Source: Zanthoxylum bungeanum (taxonomy: Eukaryota; Streptophyta; Magnoliopsida; Sapindales; Rutaceae). From it: a stretch of DNA of 64,000 nucleotides. Below, piece after piece: positions 47,386 through 57,514 of this stretch; positions within the stretch are counted from its first letter, which is position 1, and every line of letters starts with the position of its first letter. The DNA is taken from NCBI GenBank assembly GCA_019454045.1, contig SKCR01029098.1, positions 33,848 through 97,847 of the forward strand. The letters are read 5' to 3'. Both the position numbers and the translations under genes were made by a program. A model generated the notes under the pieces. That model was not told the DNA's origin, searched no databases, and saw only the letters and a list, made by a program, of their open reading frames with translations.

Positions 47386-47751
47386 TGTAGAGTCCAGCTG
47401 CTATTGTAGAAGCCAGCTACTGCCAACCTCCAAGCCAGCTGCATGCACCATGCAACAAGATCCAAAACCACCGAAAGTTTGATGGAGATGGTAATGTGCC
47501 TCCAGCTTGCCGCCAACAAGTGCCAAAACCGTGTGGCACTGTAGCACACGGTTTTGGCACTATAAATTAGAGGCCCCAGATAATTCATAATCACCCCAAA
47601 GTGTGAGTAGTAAGTTCCAAGTAGAGAGCTTGAGAGTGTGAGGTTTTTTTATAATTGTAAAGTTTAGACACTTGTATCTATTCTTGTAGTAATAGAAATT
47701 CAATTCGGTTTTTCCTCAAACACACTCTAAAGTGATCAGAGAATCACAACA
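47386..47751 (+). repeat. Tork 5' LTR
   Basis: 366 bp, TGTAGAGTCC...CACAACA. Contains a perfect 16-bp inverted repeat at 47520-47560 (arms GTGCCAAAACCGTGTG and its complement, 9-base loop) immediately followed by TATAAATTA at 47561. Confidence 0.95.
47561..47567 (+). promoter_or_regulatory. Tork LTR TATA box
   Basis: TATAAAT abuts the LTR hairpin; same arrangement at 51361 in the 3' LTR. Likely core promoter. Confidence 0.7.
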
Positions 47752-47753
47752 AG

Positions 47754-47765
47754 TGGTATCAGTAG
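47754..47765 (+). promoter_or_regulatory. Tork primer binding site
   Basis: TGGTATCAGTAG, two bases after the LTR, matches the initiator tRNA-Met site in its first nine bases. Confidence 0.8.
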
Positions 47766-48031
47766 CTTTGGTTCTTCTTTGGGGTCGAAAAACCGAAGAA
47801 CGGAGCTCGGTTTGGAAAATTCGGGTTCCGGAAAAGTTGTCAAAAATAAACTTTGAGCATACCATCAGCTAGTTCACGTCGAGACGAGCACAGTGGTATT
47901 TTCCGGCGATCAAACGGAGGTCCAGGGATCCCGCACACGCCGCACGCGCCAGGCAGAGACTTTCCACGCTCCGCCAGTCGCAGACACGCGCCTCACGCGC
48001 GCTGAAGGAAGAAGACGATACGTGTGGCAGA

Positions 48032-48183
48032 CACGTCAGCGCCACGTCAGCACCCAGTCAGCTCCCAGTCAGCGCCTAGTAAGCAGACACGTCAGCCTCC
48101 ACGTCATCGACACGTGTCTGCCACGTCAGCAAAACCGGTCTCCACATTGCCACATCAGCAGACACGTCAGCATTGCCACGTCA
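48032..48183 (+). promoter_or_regulatory. Array of seven CACGTCA motifs in the Tork leader
   Basis: Exact CACGTCA at 48032, 48043, 48088, 48100, 48122, 48163 and 48177, all in the same orientation, plus a CACGTG G-box at 48111 and near-misses (CACATCA 48151, CCCAGTCAGC twice). ACGT-core sites of this type are bound by plant bZIP factors; TCCACGTCATC at 48098 resembles an ER-stress element. It lies in the transcribed leader upstream of gag. Confidence 0.7.
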
Positions 48184-48400
48184 GCAGACTGGTAAATTTC
48201 ATTTAGCCCCCTGAAGTTTTGAAATTTACAGTTTTGCCCTAGAACTTTTAGGAATTTACAAATCAGCCCCTGTGTCGGATTTAGACCAACGAAGTGTCTA
48301 TTCCACCATTTTCGACCGTTCCGGACACAACGGTGACCTCAGATTTGTGAAATTCAGCCCCGATTTTAATGTACTTTCATTTTAAACTTGAAAACTTAAA

Positions 48401-49143
48401 ATGGAAATGGAAGATTCTCATTCTGGTGCAATGATTAAACTGGCTGCAACTAATTACTCCCTCTGGAGACCTCGGATGATAGATTTCTTGCATTGCAAAG
48501 ATTTGTTTGATGTCATCGAGTTGAAGGGAGTGAAACCAGAGTCTGTTAAGGAGTATGACTGTAATAAACTCAACAACAGAACTTTGGGTCAGATAAGGCA
48601 GTGGATCGGTCACACTGTCTTCCACCACGTAACACAGGATTCAGATGCTTACGGGATGTGGATAAAGCTGGAAGACATGTTCCAGGCCACGACAGCTCGG
48701 AATAAAGCCATGTTAATGAGGCGTTTGGTGAACCTGAAGCTACAGAGTGGAACTTCCGTTGCGGAACACACCAACGAGTTCCAGAGTTTGGTGAACCAGT
48801 TGTCTGCAGTAGACATGCAGCTGGGAGATGAAATACAAGCCCTCTTACTACTCAGTTCCGTTCCTGATAGCTGGGAGACATATGTGGTTACTCTCAGCAA
48901 TTCCGCTCCAGGAGGTAAAGTTACCATGTCTATGGTAAAAGATGCCCTGTTGAATGAGGAGTCCAGGAGAAAAGATGTTGGCTCAGAACAGACAGAAGCC
49001 TTCGTCATAGAGACTCGAGGAAGACATCAAAGAAGAGACAGAGAGAGAGGCAGAAGCACAACCAGGGGTAGATCCTCAGATGGAAGGAAGCCTACCTATA
49101 ATGCTACCATTGTGGCATTGTAGGCCACCTAAAGAAGAATTGC
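48401..49143 (+). pseudogene. Tork gag, frameshifted before the zinc knuckle
   Basis: Capsid/nucleocapsid protein of the Tork element. The ATG at 48401 opens a 240-codon frame with the copia gag pattern: NYSLWRPRMIDFL near residues 18-30, a W-x-x-L-E-x-M-F segment (WIKLEDMF), EFQSLVNQL and LLSSVPDSWE. A basic Arg-rich tail (residues about 205-232) precedes the zinc knuckle, which lies in the next frame: Cys-Tyr-His-Cys...His...Cys at 49102-49143. One indel near 49095-49101 therefore removes the RNA-binding knuckle. An upstream leader of about 650 bp holds the CACGTCA array. Confidence 0.85.
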
Positions 49144-50925
49144 CGAAAACTGCAACGAGAGCAGAGAGAAGGCAATCACCAGCCGAAGAATGACGAATGA
49201 GAGACACTAGTCATTGTCCAAGCAGATGTAGCAATATGCTCCATACAGGAAGAGACATTCCTTCACAACGCAGCCCAAGATGTTGAGTGGGTGGTAGATA
49301 CTGCAGCATCCTACCACGTCACTCCTCACAGAGATTTCTTCACAACCTACAAAGCAGAAGACTTTGGATCAGTGAAGATGGGAAATATCAGTTCCTCTGG
49401 GATAGTAGGAATGGGTGATATTCAGTTGCGGACAAATGTCGGGTGAAAATTGACCTTGAAGGATGTCCTGCATGTTCCAGAACTTCGGCTGAATGTACTC
49501 TCGGGGATAGCTCTTGACAAATAGGGCTATGACAATCACTTCAGAAATGGCACATGGAGAATGACAAAAGGTGTCATGGTTGTCGCCCGAGGACATGTTT
49601 GCGGCACACTATATAAGACTCATGTGAAAATTTGTGCAGACAGCCTCAATGTAGCTGAAAAAGAGGCTTCTCAAAATCTGTGGAACCGGAGACTCGGACA
49701 CATGAGTGGGAGAGGGTTGTCTACCCTGAACAAGAAGGAGCTTACCAAAGATGCTGCACGAGGTCCTTGCAACCACTACTCGATTGGTAAGCAACACAGA
49801 GTCTCATTTGATTTCTCTTCAGAGAGAAGATCAGAGTTGCTCAGTATGGTGCACTCTGATGTTTGTGGTCCCTTGGAGGTTGATTCATTGGGCGGTAACA
49901 AGTATTTTCTGACTTTCATTGATGATGCTTCTCGGAAAATCTGGGTGTGTTTCCTCAAGACGAAGGATCAGGTCATAGATCAGTTCAAGCTATTCCACGC
50001 CACGGTAGAGCATGAAACAGAGAAGAAGCTGAAATGCCTTCACACAGACGATGGAGGCGAGTACAGTTCCAGAGAGTTCGAAGCCTACTGCTGGAGACAC
50101 AGGATTCGACATGAGAGAACTGTTCCATACACACCATAACATAATGGTGTCGCTACGAGAATGAACTGCACCATTATGGAGAAAGTCAGAGGAATGATCA
50201 GTATGACTAAGCTGCCAAAGCCATTCTGGGGAGAAGCTGTTCGTGCTGCCTGTTACCTGATCAACAGATCACCAACTGAACCGTTGAACTTGGAGATTCC
50301 AGAGAAAGTGTGGTCTGGTAAGAATCCGTCATACACTCACCCTAGAATATTCGGTTGTTTAGCCGTTGTATATGTATCCAATGAGCTCAGGGAGAAGCTC
50401 GATGCAAGGACAACTCCATGTATATTCCTAGGCCATGGAGATGAAGAATTTGGATGCAGATTATGGGATCCGAAGGTGAAGATGGTCATCAGAAGCCAGG
50501 AAGTAGAGTTTCTTGAAGACCGAACAATTGAAGACATTGAAATGCCCAGAATGTCTTCCAATTCCAGTGCCAATAGAAATCCAGACCCAATACCAGCACA
50601 ATTGGCCACAGATATAGTGCACGAGGAAATTCCAGAAGCAGAACCAGAGGAGGCAGATAGAGATATTGAGCAGGGGGAGACACAACCTGTTCCATCGGAG
50701 ATTACAGAAGAAAATGTTGAGCAGGGGGAGCCGCAACCCACTCCACTAGAAGCTACAGGATCATTCACATAGATGGATGATGACAGACCTCCTGAAACCA
50801 GTGGACCTCAGACAAGAAGATCTGAGCGAGGCAGGATTCCATCAACCAGATATCCGGGATCCGAATATATTCTGCTTACTGATGAGGGGGAGCTAGAGAG
50901 TTTCCCACAAGGCAAGAAGCACTGA
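49144..50925 (+). pseudogene. Tork pol: protease and integrase only
   Basis: Protease active site VVDTAASYH at 49291-49317. Integrase follows: zinc region LWNRRLGH ... CNHYSIGKQH has lost one His (Asn) and one Cys (Tyr). Core has VHSDVCGP (about 49850), LHTDDGGEYSS (about 50037) and HNGVATRMN, where the catalytic Glu of the D,D(35)E triad has become Thr. In-frame stops occur near 49444, 49521 and 50137. The C-terminal extension with repeated EQGE motifs ends in a STRYPGSEYILLTDEGE segment near 50870, which in Tnt1-like elements precedes RT; RT itself is absent. Confidence 0.88.
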
Positions 50926-51172
50926 AGAATAAACGGGTGAAGAAACATGACAGCAGAATTGTGTAGAGACACAACAGAAGATTATTGTGCAGAGACACAG
51001 TGGATTGTACTATGCAGAGACATAGCAGAAGAATACTGTACAGAGATGCAGTGAAGTGTGTTGTGCAGAGACACAGCCGATATGTTAACAAAGGTGGTTA
51101 CTCGGGATAAGCTAGAGTTGTGCAGAGACATAACCGGGATATCTATCAGATGATGATTGCTTTAGATGCAGC
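50926..51172 (+). repeat. Minisatellite at the RT-deletion junction
   Basis: Five or six imperfect 24-26-bp units around TGTGCAGAGACACAGC, followed by the last coding remnant of RNase H (ADMLTKVVTRDKLELCRD, about 51075-51130). The repeat word equals the sequence coding LCRD at that terminus. Confidence 0.8.
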
Positions 51173-51186
51173 TGGAGGGGGAGAAT
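51173..51186 (+). promoter_or_regulatory. Tork polypurine tract
   Basis: TGGAGGGGGAGAAT directly before the 3' LTR. Confidence 0.85.
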
Positions 51187-51552
51187 TGTAGAGTCCAGCT
51201 GCTATTGTAGAAGCCAGCTACTGCCAACCTCCAAGCCAGCTGCATGCACCATGCAACAAGATCCAAACCACCGAAAGTTTGATGGAGATGGTAATGTGCC
51301 TCCAGCTTGCTGCCAACAAGTGCCAAAACCGTGAGGCACTGTAGCACACAGTTTTGGCACTATAAATTAGAGCCCCCAGATAATTCATAATCACCCCAAA
51401 GTGTGAGTAGTAAGCTCCAAGTAGAGAGATTGAGAGTGTGAGGTTTTTTGTATAATTGTAAAGTTTAAACACTTGTATATATTCTTGTAGTAATAGAAAT
51501 TCAATTCGGTTTTTCCTCAAACACACTCTAAAGTGATCAGAGAATCACAACA
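51187..51552 (+). repeat. Tork 3' LTR
   Basis: 366 bp; pairs with 47386-47751. Its copy of the hairpin has two mismatches. Confidence 0.95.
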
Positions 51553-52080
51553 GCATCTTCATCTGCAAACAAGCCAAAAGTATAAATTATTTTCTTAACT
51601 AGATTAAAGTTGCACTTACATATCCAAAACAAAATACAGAACACTAATTTTCAATGAAGAAGGCATTGTAAGCAAGGCAATTAGTCTCCGAATTAATCAC
51701 CCAAATATAAAAATGGCAATTATCTGGGCATTAGTCTCTGATTCTTAACAATAGTAAAGTAAAATTAAATCCGACATAGAGGGCAGTACAATAAACCTAG
51801 CTCAAAATGATCACAACAATAACTAAGCATCCATCATAGTCCCAAATCTAAGCATTGTCCTGAACAAGCAAAATCCTAATCAAATTAAGCACTTTTCTGA
51901 TATCTCATATCACATAATTCAACTAAATGATCATTTAAGCATCAATACAGTTCAATTATCAGTAGTAAACCAATCCAGTAGGTTTTTTTTTTAAAAAAGC
52001 AACAAACCTGAGCCTCTTGCACGTCACATGACCAACTGGATTCTGCTCTCAGTAGAAATCCCAGTTTTCTAGGTTTCTGC
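51553..52080 (-). pseudogene. Continuation of the captured gene upstream of the Tork insertion
   Basis: 51562-51553 is the beginning of the exon hit by Tork, preceded on the minus strand by an acceptor (TTTGCAG). Further up, 52079-52008 is exon-like: acceptor CTCAG, reading RKLGFLLRAESSWSCDVQEAQ minus its last residue, and donor CAG/GTTTGT. The sequence between is AT-rich and intron-like. Attribution of the 52008-52079 piece to DUF616 is tentative. Confidence 0.4.
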
Positions 52081-52091
52081 TGAGAAACAGA

Positions 52092-54609
52092 TGTTGAGGC
52101 GGATGTGGAACCCCTAGACCCGGATCGGTGCCCCGCGCAGCGGAAGTGGGCCTAACCCATGAATATCTAGCATGAGTGTATTTTAAAATATTTTATGTAA
52201 AACTACATTCCATTTCGAGTCTGTAGGACAAAACGGGGACCAAAACGGAGTCCGAAAGTTCCAAAACAGAGAAAATGAAGTTTCGGTGTTCTTCAGCTTT
52301 GTGCGTTGCAACCCGGATTCGAGGGCGTCGAAACGCTCCAAAGTGCGTGAGCAACTATGAGAGCTGAAACTCTCGACGTCGCGACATGGAAGGGTTAGTG
52401 TCATGAGGCTCCTTGGTCTGATGCTCGGTGTCGCGACGCTGAGAGGTCAGAGTCGCGATTCTGCTATAGGTAGTGAGCATTTTTCACCTTCAAACCAATA
52501 CTAAACACTTCCAAGTTTCTCATAATACTTCAATACACCTAAAATTCAATTTTTAGCATTATAACCATCATCAACACATGTTATACAACTAACATACATG
52601 TATTCTAAATTCATATATGTATTTGTTAAACACAAACCAATTTAGAATCCGACAATGAAATGACTCATGAACAATTCTAGGTCACTGAAAGGTGGTCAAG
52701 TGATTCTAGAATGGTAGCCATAGTTTTAAGCTTTAATCTAAAGTTTCAAACTCTTATTAATTGTTTCATGTCCAACATGAACATCTTTGACCTAATTATA
52801 AGCATATTTTGTTTATACTTCCAAAGCATCATAACACAATTCATTAGGCTTATTTCAACTTTAAGTTTTGTAATTATGCATCCAATACATAATTCATCAC
52901 TATATGTCTGACTAATGAAGAACATAGCTTAAGAGAAGTTCAAACTTACCTAGTAAGGTTGATGCAAAGATCCAATCTTCTTCTCCTTGTTAAAATGGTT
53001 GGAGAACGTCCAAGGTTTGCAAGCTTGACTCCAAGATCCAATCTTGATTCCAATGCTAGGAAGCTTCACTCCAAGATTCAATTTTGATTTCTCCTAAATG
53101 AAATATTGTAGAGATATTCCAAAGCTTCTCTAAACACTTCTCTAACTTAGGGTAATTTCTCCAAGAATTCCTTGTATTTAGCTTTCACAAGCTTGATTAA
53201 AACCTTGTTCAAGCTTGCAATTTATAGCAAAAATTAGGCAATTTTTAATTAATAAAAATTTTAATCAACTTTTAGATAAATTTCCAAATATGTATAATTA
53301 GGTGTGACTAATCACCTTTGTCTACCACTTTGATTTAATCCAATTAAATCAAGACAAAGTATAATTAATGGATTAGTTACATGTCTACCACTTTGATTTA
53401 ATCTAATTAAATGAAGACAAATACACCTATAATTACATATTTACAATAACCAAAATATCCTCCAATGGTAGAGATATTTATGAATTTACAATAAAGACCT
53501 TGTGTAAATTTTGAATTAATCCAATTAGGTTAAAGTAAATAATCAATGTTATCCTATAACACTTGATTATCTTAATTGATAATTATAATATCGAATATTA
53601 TTTATTATCAAAATAATCGGCTACCCAAGTGCTCAACAAGTAAACTTCATATTGTAAGGATCTCTAAGCTCAGACACGTTTGTCATATAAGCCTAGCTAA
53701 TATGTATACAATTCGGCCACCTTTGAATTCGCGAAGAACATGAACGACCTTTCTGAACTATACAAGTTGATCCTTCCGTCGTAGGCTATCCGAGTTATGC
53801 ATAGGAAACATAGAATACACCGTCAAGTTTCCGAGACACACATCTCTTGTCGACATGTCCACGATTCCTTACAACTGAAGTGATCCACCCTAGGTGATCG
53901 GCTTTGGTCAAAGCCTTAAGAATTGTGACTTACTCACATGGATACCTGAACCTTTTATGGCACACATACGGGCCGATAGATCATATCTTGATACACACTT
54001 TATTAATGAATGCATCGGTCCTACCCAACGAACATCTAGAGAACAGACCATAAAAGGTTTATAACATACATAGAATAAAAGAGTGGAGGATCTCACACAA
54101 AATCAATGCTATCATATAGTCAAAGGATCACATATGCTACTCGACTCGAGGAGATTCCTATTGACGGTGGTGTGTACTTCCAACTATTAGGAATCACCTA
54201 TGAGTCATTCAGTATTTGATCCAACCAATACCCACACGTTTATACAAGCTTTCTAAGCTCATGGTACATCGGGTTAAACCATTGGAACTCCAATTCCAAT
54301 ATACGACATGTGCTAGTTTTATAGGTTATAGGAATTCGACCGTATTCCAAAACTAATGACTATGAATATTTAATTAAGAATAATTTATAATAGTAATATT
54401 TATCCCAATGTCGGATCACCTAGTATCTAGTATTACTACAAGACTATTCTAAGGTCAATGTCGTTCTTAGCATATTTATACATCAATCTAATATGCATAA
54501 TCACAATACCATTAATAAGGTATGAAATGAAAATGTAGTTATTTTATTAATAAGTAATAAAATGTACAATAGATTATTCGGATTGGCGCTCCAAGCATCA
54601 ACTCCAATA
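52092..54609 (-). repeat. Copia-E 3' LTR, minus orientation
   Basis: About 2518 bp: minus-strand start TATTGGAGTTGATGC (expected TGTTGG, one change) at 54609, end ...CCTCAACA at 52092. Shares blocks with 38797-41327. Contains three TCGCGA palindromes at about 52378-52458. No gene. Confidence 0.78.
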
Positions 54610-55857
54610 AACTCTCACTTGCTTAGTACCAATCTGAATGGTACCGTAGTCTCATCTCCTCCACATGTTCATTGAATAACTTAGCAGGTAAAGGCTTTGT
54701 AAGCGGGTCTGCTATGTTGTCTAATCCTTGAACTTTCAAGACCATTATGTCGTTACGTTCAATAATCTCTCTAGTCACGTGATATTTTCTTTCCACGTGA
54801 TTAGACTTGAAATGTGCCCTCGACTCCTTAGCGTGCGCAATGGCTCGTTATTATCATAGTACAATGAGATCAAATTGGAAATACTAGGCACAACGTCAAG
54901 TTCTGTGATAAAATTTCTAATCCAACAACTTCTGAAGCCGTTATAAATTCCACCACAATGGTGGAATCAGCGGTTGAGCCTTCATTTGAACATCGCCAAT
55001 TAATTGCACCACCATTAAGGGTAAATATGTATCCGAATGTAGCTTTCCTATCATATGGATCTCCCTGGAAGTCGGAGTCTGTATAACCCTTAACTTGTAG
55101 CTCATCTTCTCCATATATGAGAAACTTATCCGTAGTACCCTTAAGATATTCAGGATATATTTCACGACTGTCCAATAATCATTATCTGTATCAGATTGAT
55201 ATCAGCTAGTGACACTGACACCGAAACTGATGTCAGGCCTCGTACATAGCATAACATACATAATGCTTCAAATACAAGAAGAATATGACAAATTAGATAT
55301 TCTAACTTTTTCTTCCTCATTCTGAGGTGCCTTTTTCTTGGAAAGATGTATGCCGTATCAGGAATGTACATTTAATACCTTATAGATGGTAAAACTGTAC
55401 CTTTCTAACAACTTATCTATGTACGTCGATTGTGACAACTCTATAAGCTTCCTAACTCTATCCTGATAGAGCCTTATACCTAGTATATATGAAGCTTCAC
55501 CCATGTCTTTCATGGAGAACTTCTTGCAAAGCTAGGCTTTCACTATTTGCATCAATCCTATATCATTTCCAATGATACAGATGTCATCTACATACAAACT
55601 AGGAAAACTATCATGCTCCCACTCACTTTCTTATAAACACATGGTTATTTCTCGTTCTTGATGAATCCAGATAATCTAATTATCTCAACAAAATGACGAT
55701 TCCAGCTTCGGGATGCTTGCTTAGGTTCATAAATAGACTTTTGGAGCTTATAACCATGTTTAAAGTCTCACTGGATACATAGCCCTCTGGTTGTTCCATA
55801 TAGATATCCTCATCGAGGAATCCATTTAGGAAAGCGGTTTCCACACTAAAAATACAT
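54610..55857 (-). pseudogene. Copia-E RT (C-terminal half) and RNase H remnant
   Basis: Minus strand: KTAFLNGFLDEDIYMEQPEG near 55795-55850, YVDD catalytic motif near 55581-55595, RNase H KFLIYGEDELQVKGYTDSDF near 55060-55140 and STADSTI near 54950-54985. A PPT-like AAGCAAGTGAGAGTTT precedes the LTR. Many frameshifts. The 5' side is cut at 55857 where CACTA terminal sequence begins, so only the 3' end of the element remains. Confidence 0.85.
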
Positions 55858-56100
55858 TTTTCTCCACTAAAAGTTTTTTTAGTGGCGAAATTATTTTTCG
55901 CCCCTATATGTAAACTTTTAGTAGCTAAATTTTATTTGGCCACTATTTTTACCGCTAAAAGATATTTTTAGTGGCAAAATAGTATTTCGCCACTAAAATT
56001 TAGTTTCAAAATATAATTTCGTCATTAAAAGTTTATATTTAATGGCGAAATTTATTTTCCCACTAAAATTTCACCATAAAAAATATAAATTTTTGTAGTA
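55858..56100. repeat. CACTA right terminal and subterminal repeats
   Basis: Dense TTTAGTGGCGAAA-type motifs in both orientations ending in TTTTTGTAGT. Confidence 0.85.
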
Positions 56101-56159
56101 ATCTTATATTCTTAATCTTTATTTGATCTTCTTGTTTGTACTTAGAGAGTGTTTTGGCC

Positions 56160-57514
56160 TGATCGCGATTTTATAAATCTATCTAGCACGTAAGCGCACA
56201 TATTGCTCAAATAATACAGTGACTATTAGTCGGATATCGAACCCAAAATGACTTAATATTTATCTTACTAATACCAAAACTAACCTATTTAACTTAAACT
56301 AAACTATTGAGAATAAAATTTGATTTAATCAAAATTTAATTGAAATTGAATAAAATGTAAATAATAGACTTTGAAAATCGTTCAGATAAAAGAACCTAGG
56401 GTTGCAACTTCAACTAAGCATGCACTCAATGTGTCCATACATTTTTAATTCAATTGGGCTGTCGTTACTAATTATTAACCTAGAATACTAAATTATCCAC
56501 AAGCCTATTTCGATGGTCATGTAAATATATTCAGAATAAATCAATTAGCTATATTTATATGTTAATTAAAAAAACCAAAGTCTTTAAGGTCAGGCTCTAA
56601 TCTTAGTTACGTACGGTATTTAGGTATATGTATATCCTGCAGGGAAATTTATTCAACGAATAAATCACATGCTATTATTCCCATGGCTAACCCAAATTCC
56701 ATCAGTCGAGTTCCTAAGGATTTACCAAGAATATTTTATTAACGGCCAAACAAATAAAATAAGCATCAAAGCACAGAGAATAATAAATAATAAATAACAA
56801 ACCCAAAAGAGTAAAAATATGTAATTAAATTAATTAAACATGCTCAAGATCCATTACAACCCTAGATTTAATGAATTAGATACTCATAATATTCAATAAA
56901 AATAAGCTAATCATTCTAACAAGCTAAGAACTCATTTAAGATAAAGCTAGAGAGAAAAAAGGAAGAAAAAACTCTCGTTTGTAGTCTTCGACTTCAAACT
57001 CCACTGCCCGTTGAAGCACTCGATCTTGCATTGCTCTAAGTTTTCTTCTATGCTCTGGAGGCTCCAAAATATGGTATGAGGATTCTCTATAGGTTTTGGG
57101 ATGAACTTATGCTTATATAGGAACTCCATGGGCTCTTTTTTGCTTAAAAATCGGATTCAGGACGAGTTTGGGATGGATTTCCCTGGACATGCTACGAGCG
57201 TGGCAACTGTCTTCCACAACATTGGCACGTGTTACGATGCCCATGCTTTTGCGTTTCCACTTAAAGCAATATGGTATCCGTCTCAAGTTTGCTCATATGC
57301 ACGTCCAGCGTCGGGACCACATTTTGACTTTGAAATTCACCCCAATTTGCTCTATATCTTACCGTTTTCATCTCTTATTAAATCCATTGAGTATTAATAG
57401 TATTTTGACCTACAAAACGCACCCCAAACACATCAATTCGCTTATAAAACTCAAAATCACCCATAAAATATTAAGATAAAGGGGCTGAAAATATGTGTGT
57501 TTAACTGCTTATCA
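56160..57514 (-). repeat. Gypsy G1 3' LTR, minus orientation
   Basis: About 1355 bp: minus-strand start TGATAAGCAGTTAAACAC at 57514 right after a PPT (AAGTTGGGGGTG, 57515-57526), end ...CGCGATCA at 56160. Near its end it has the GCGCTTACGTGC-type word shared with other gypsy LTR ends in the window. Small open frames inside have no family features. Confidence 0.72.

Larger units (their letters stand above)
47386..51552 (+). mobile_element. Tork/Tnt1-type copia element lacking reverse transcriptase
   Basis: 4167 bp with 366-bp LTRs, an initiator-Met PBS, PPT and perfect 5-bp target duplication. Gag, protease and integrase resemble Tnt1, but RT and nearly all RNase H are deleted and a small minisatellite occupies the gap. 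The LTRs differ by about eight substitutions and two indels (counted by eye), so insertion is fairly recent. Not autonomous. Confidence 0.93.
44515..56100. mobile_element. CACTA (En/Spm) DNA transposon with captured gene pieces and nested insertions
   Basis: The left end is CACTACAAGAAAATTG at 44515; the right end reads TTTTTGTAGT up to 56099, the expected inverse with its last base changed or lost. AAT flanks the left end (44512-44514) and AAT follows TAGT on the right, consistent with a 3-bp target duplication. Both ends are full of TTTAGTGGCGAAA-type subterminal repeats in both orientations. After removing the Tork and Copia-E insertions only about 3.6 kb remain and I see no transposase, so it is non-autonomous. 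It contains DUF616 exons and an unidentified exon pair. Confidence 0.82.

Noticed and set aside
50337..50768. Antisense 143-codon frame opposite Tork integrase
   Set aside because: Shadow of the repeated Glu-rich C-terminal extension on the sense strand.
52378..52458. Three TCGCGA palindromes in the Copia-E LTR as an operator cluster
   Set aside because: Only three short copies with irregular spacing; no conservation evidence in the other Copia-E LTR.
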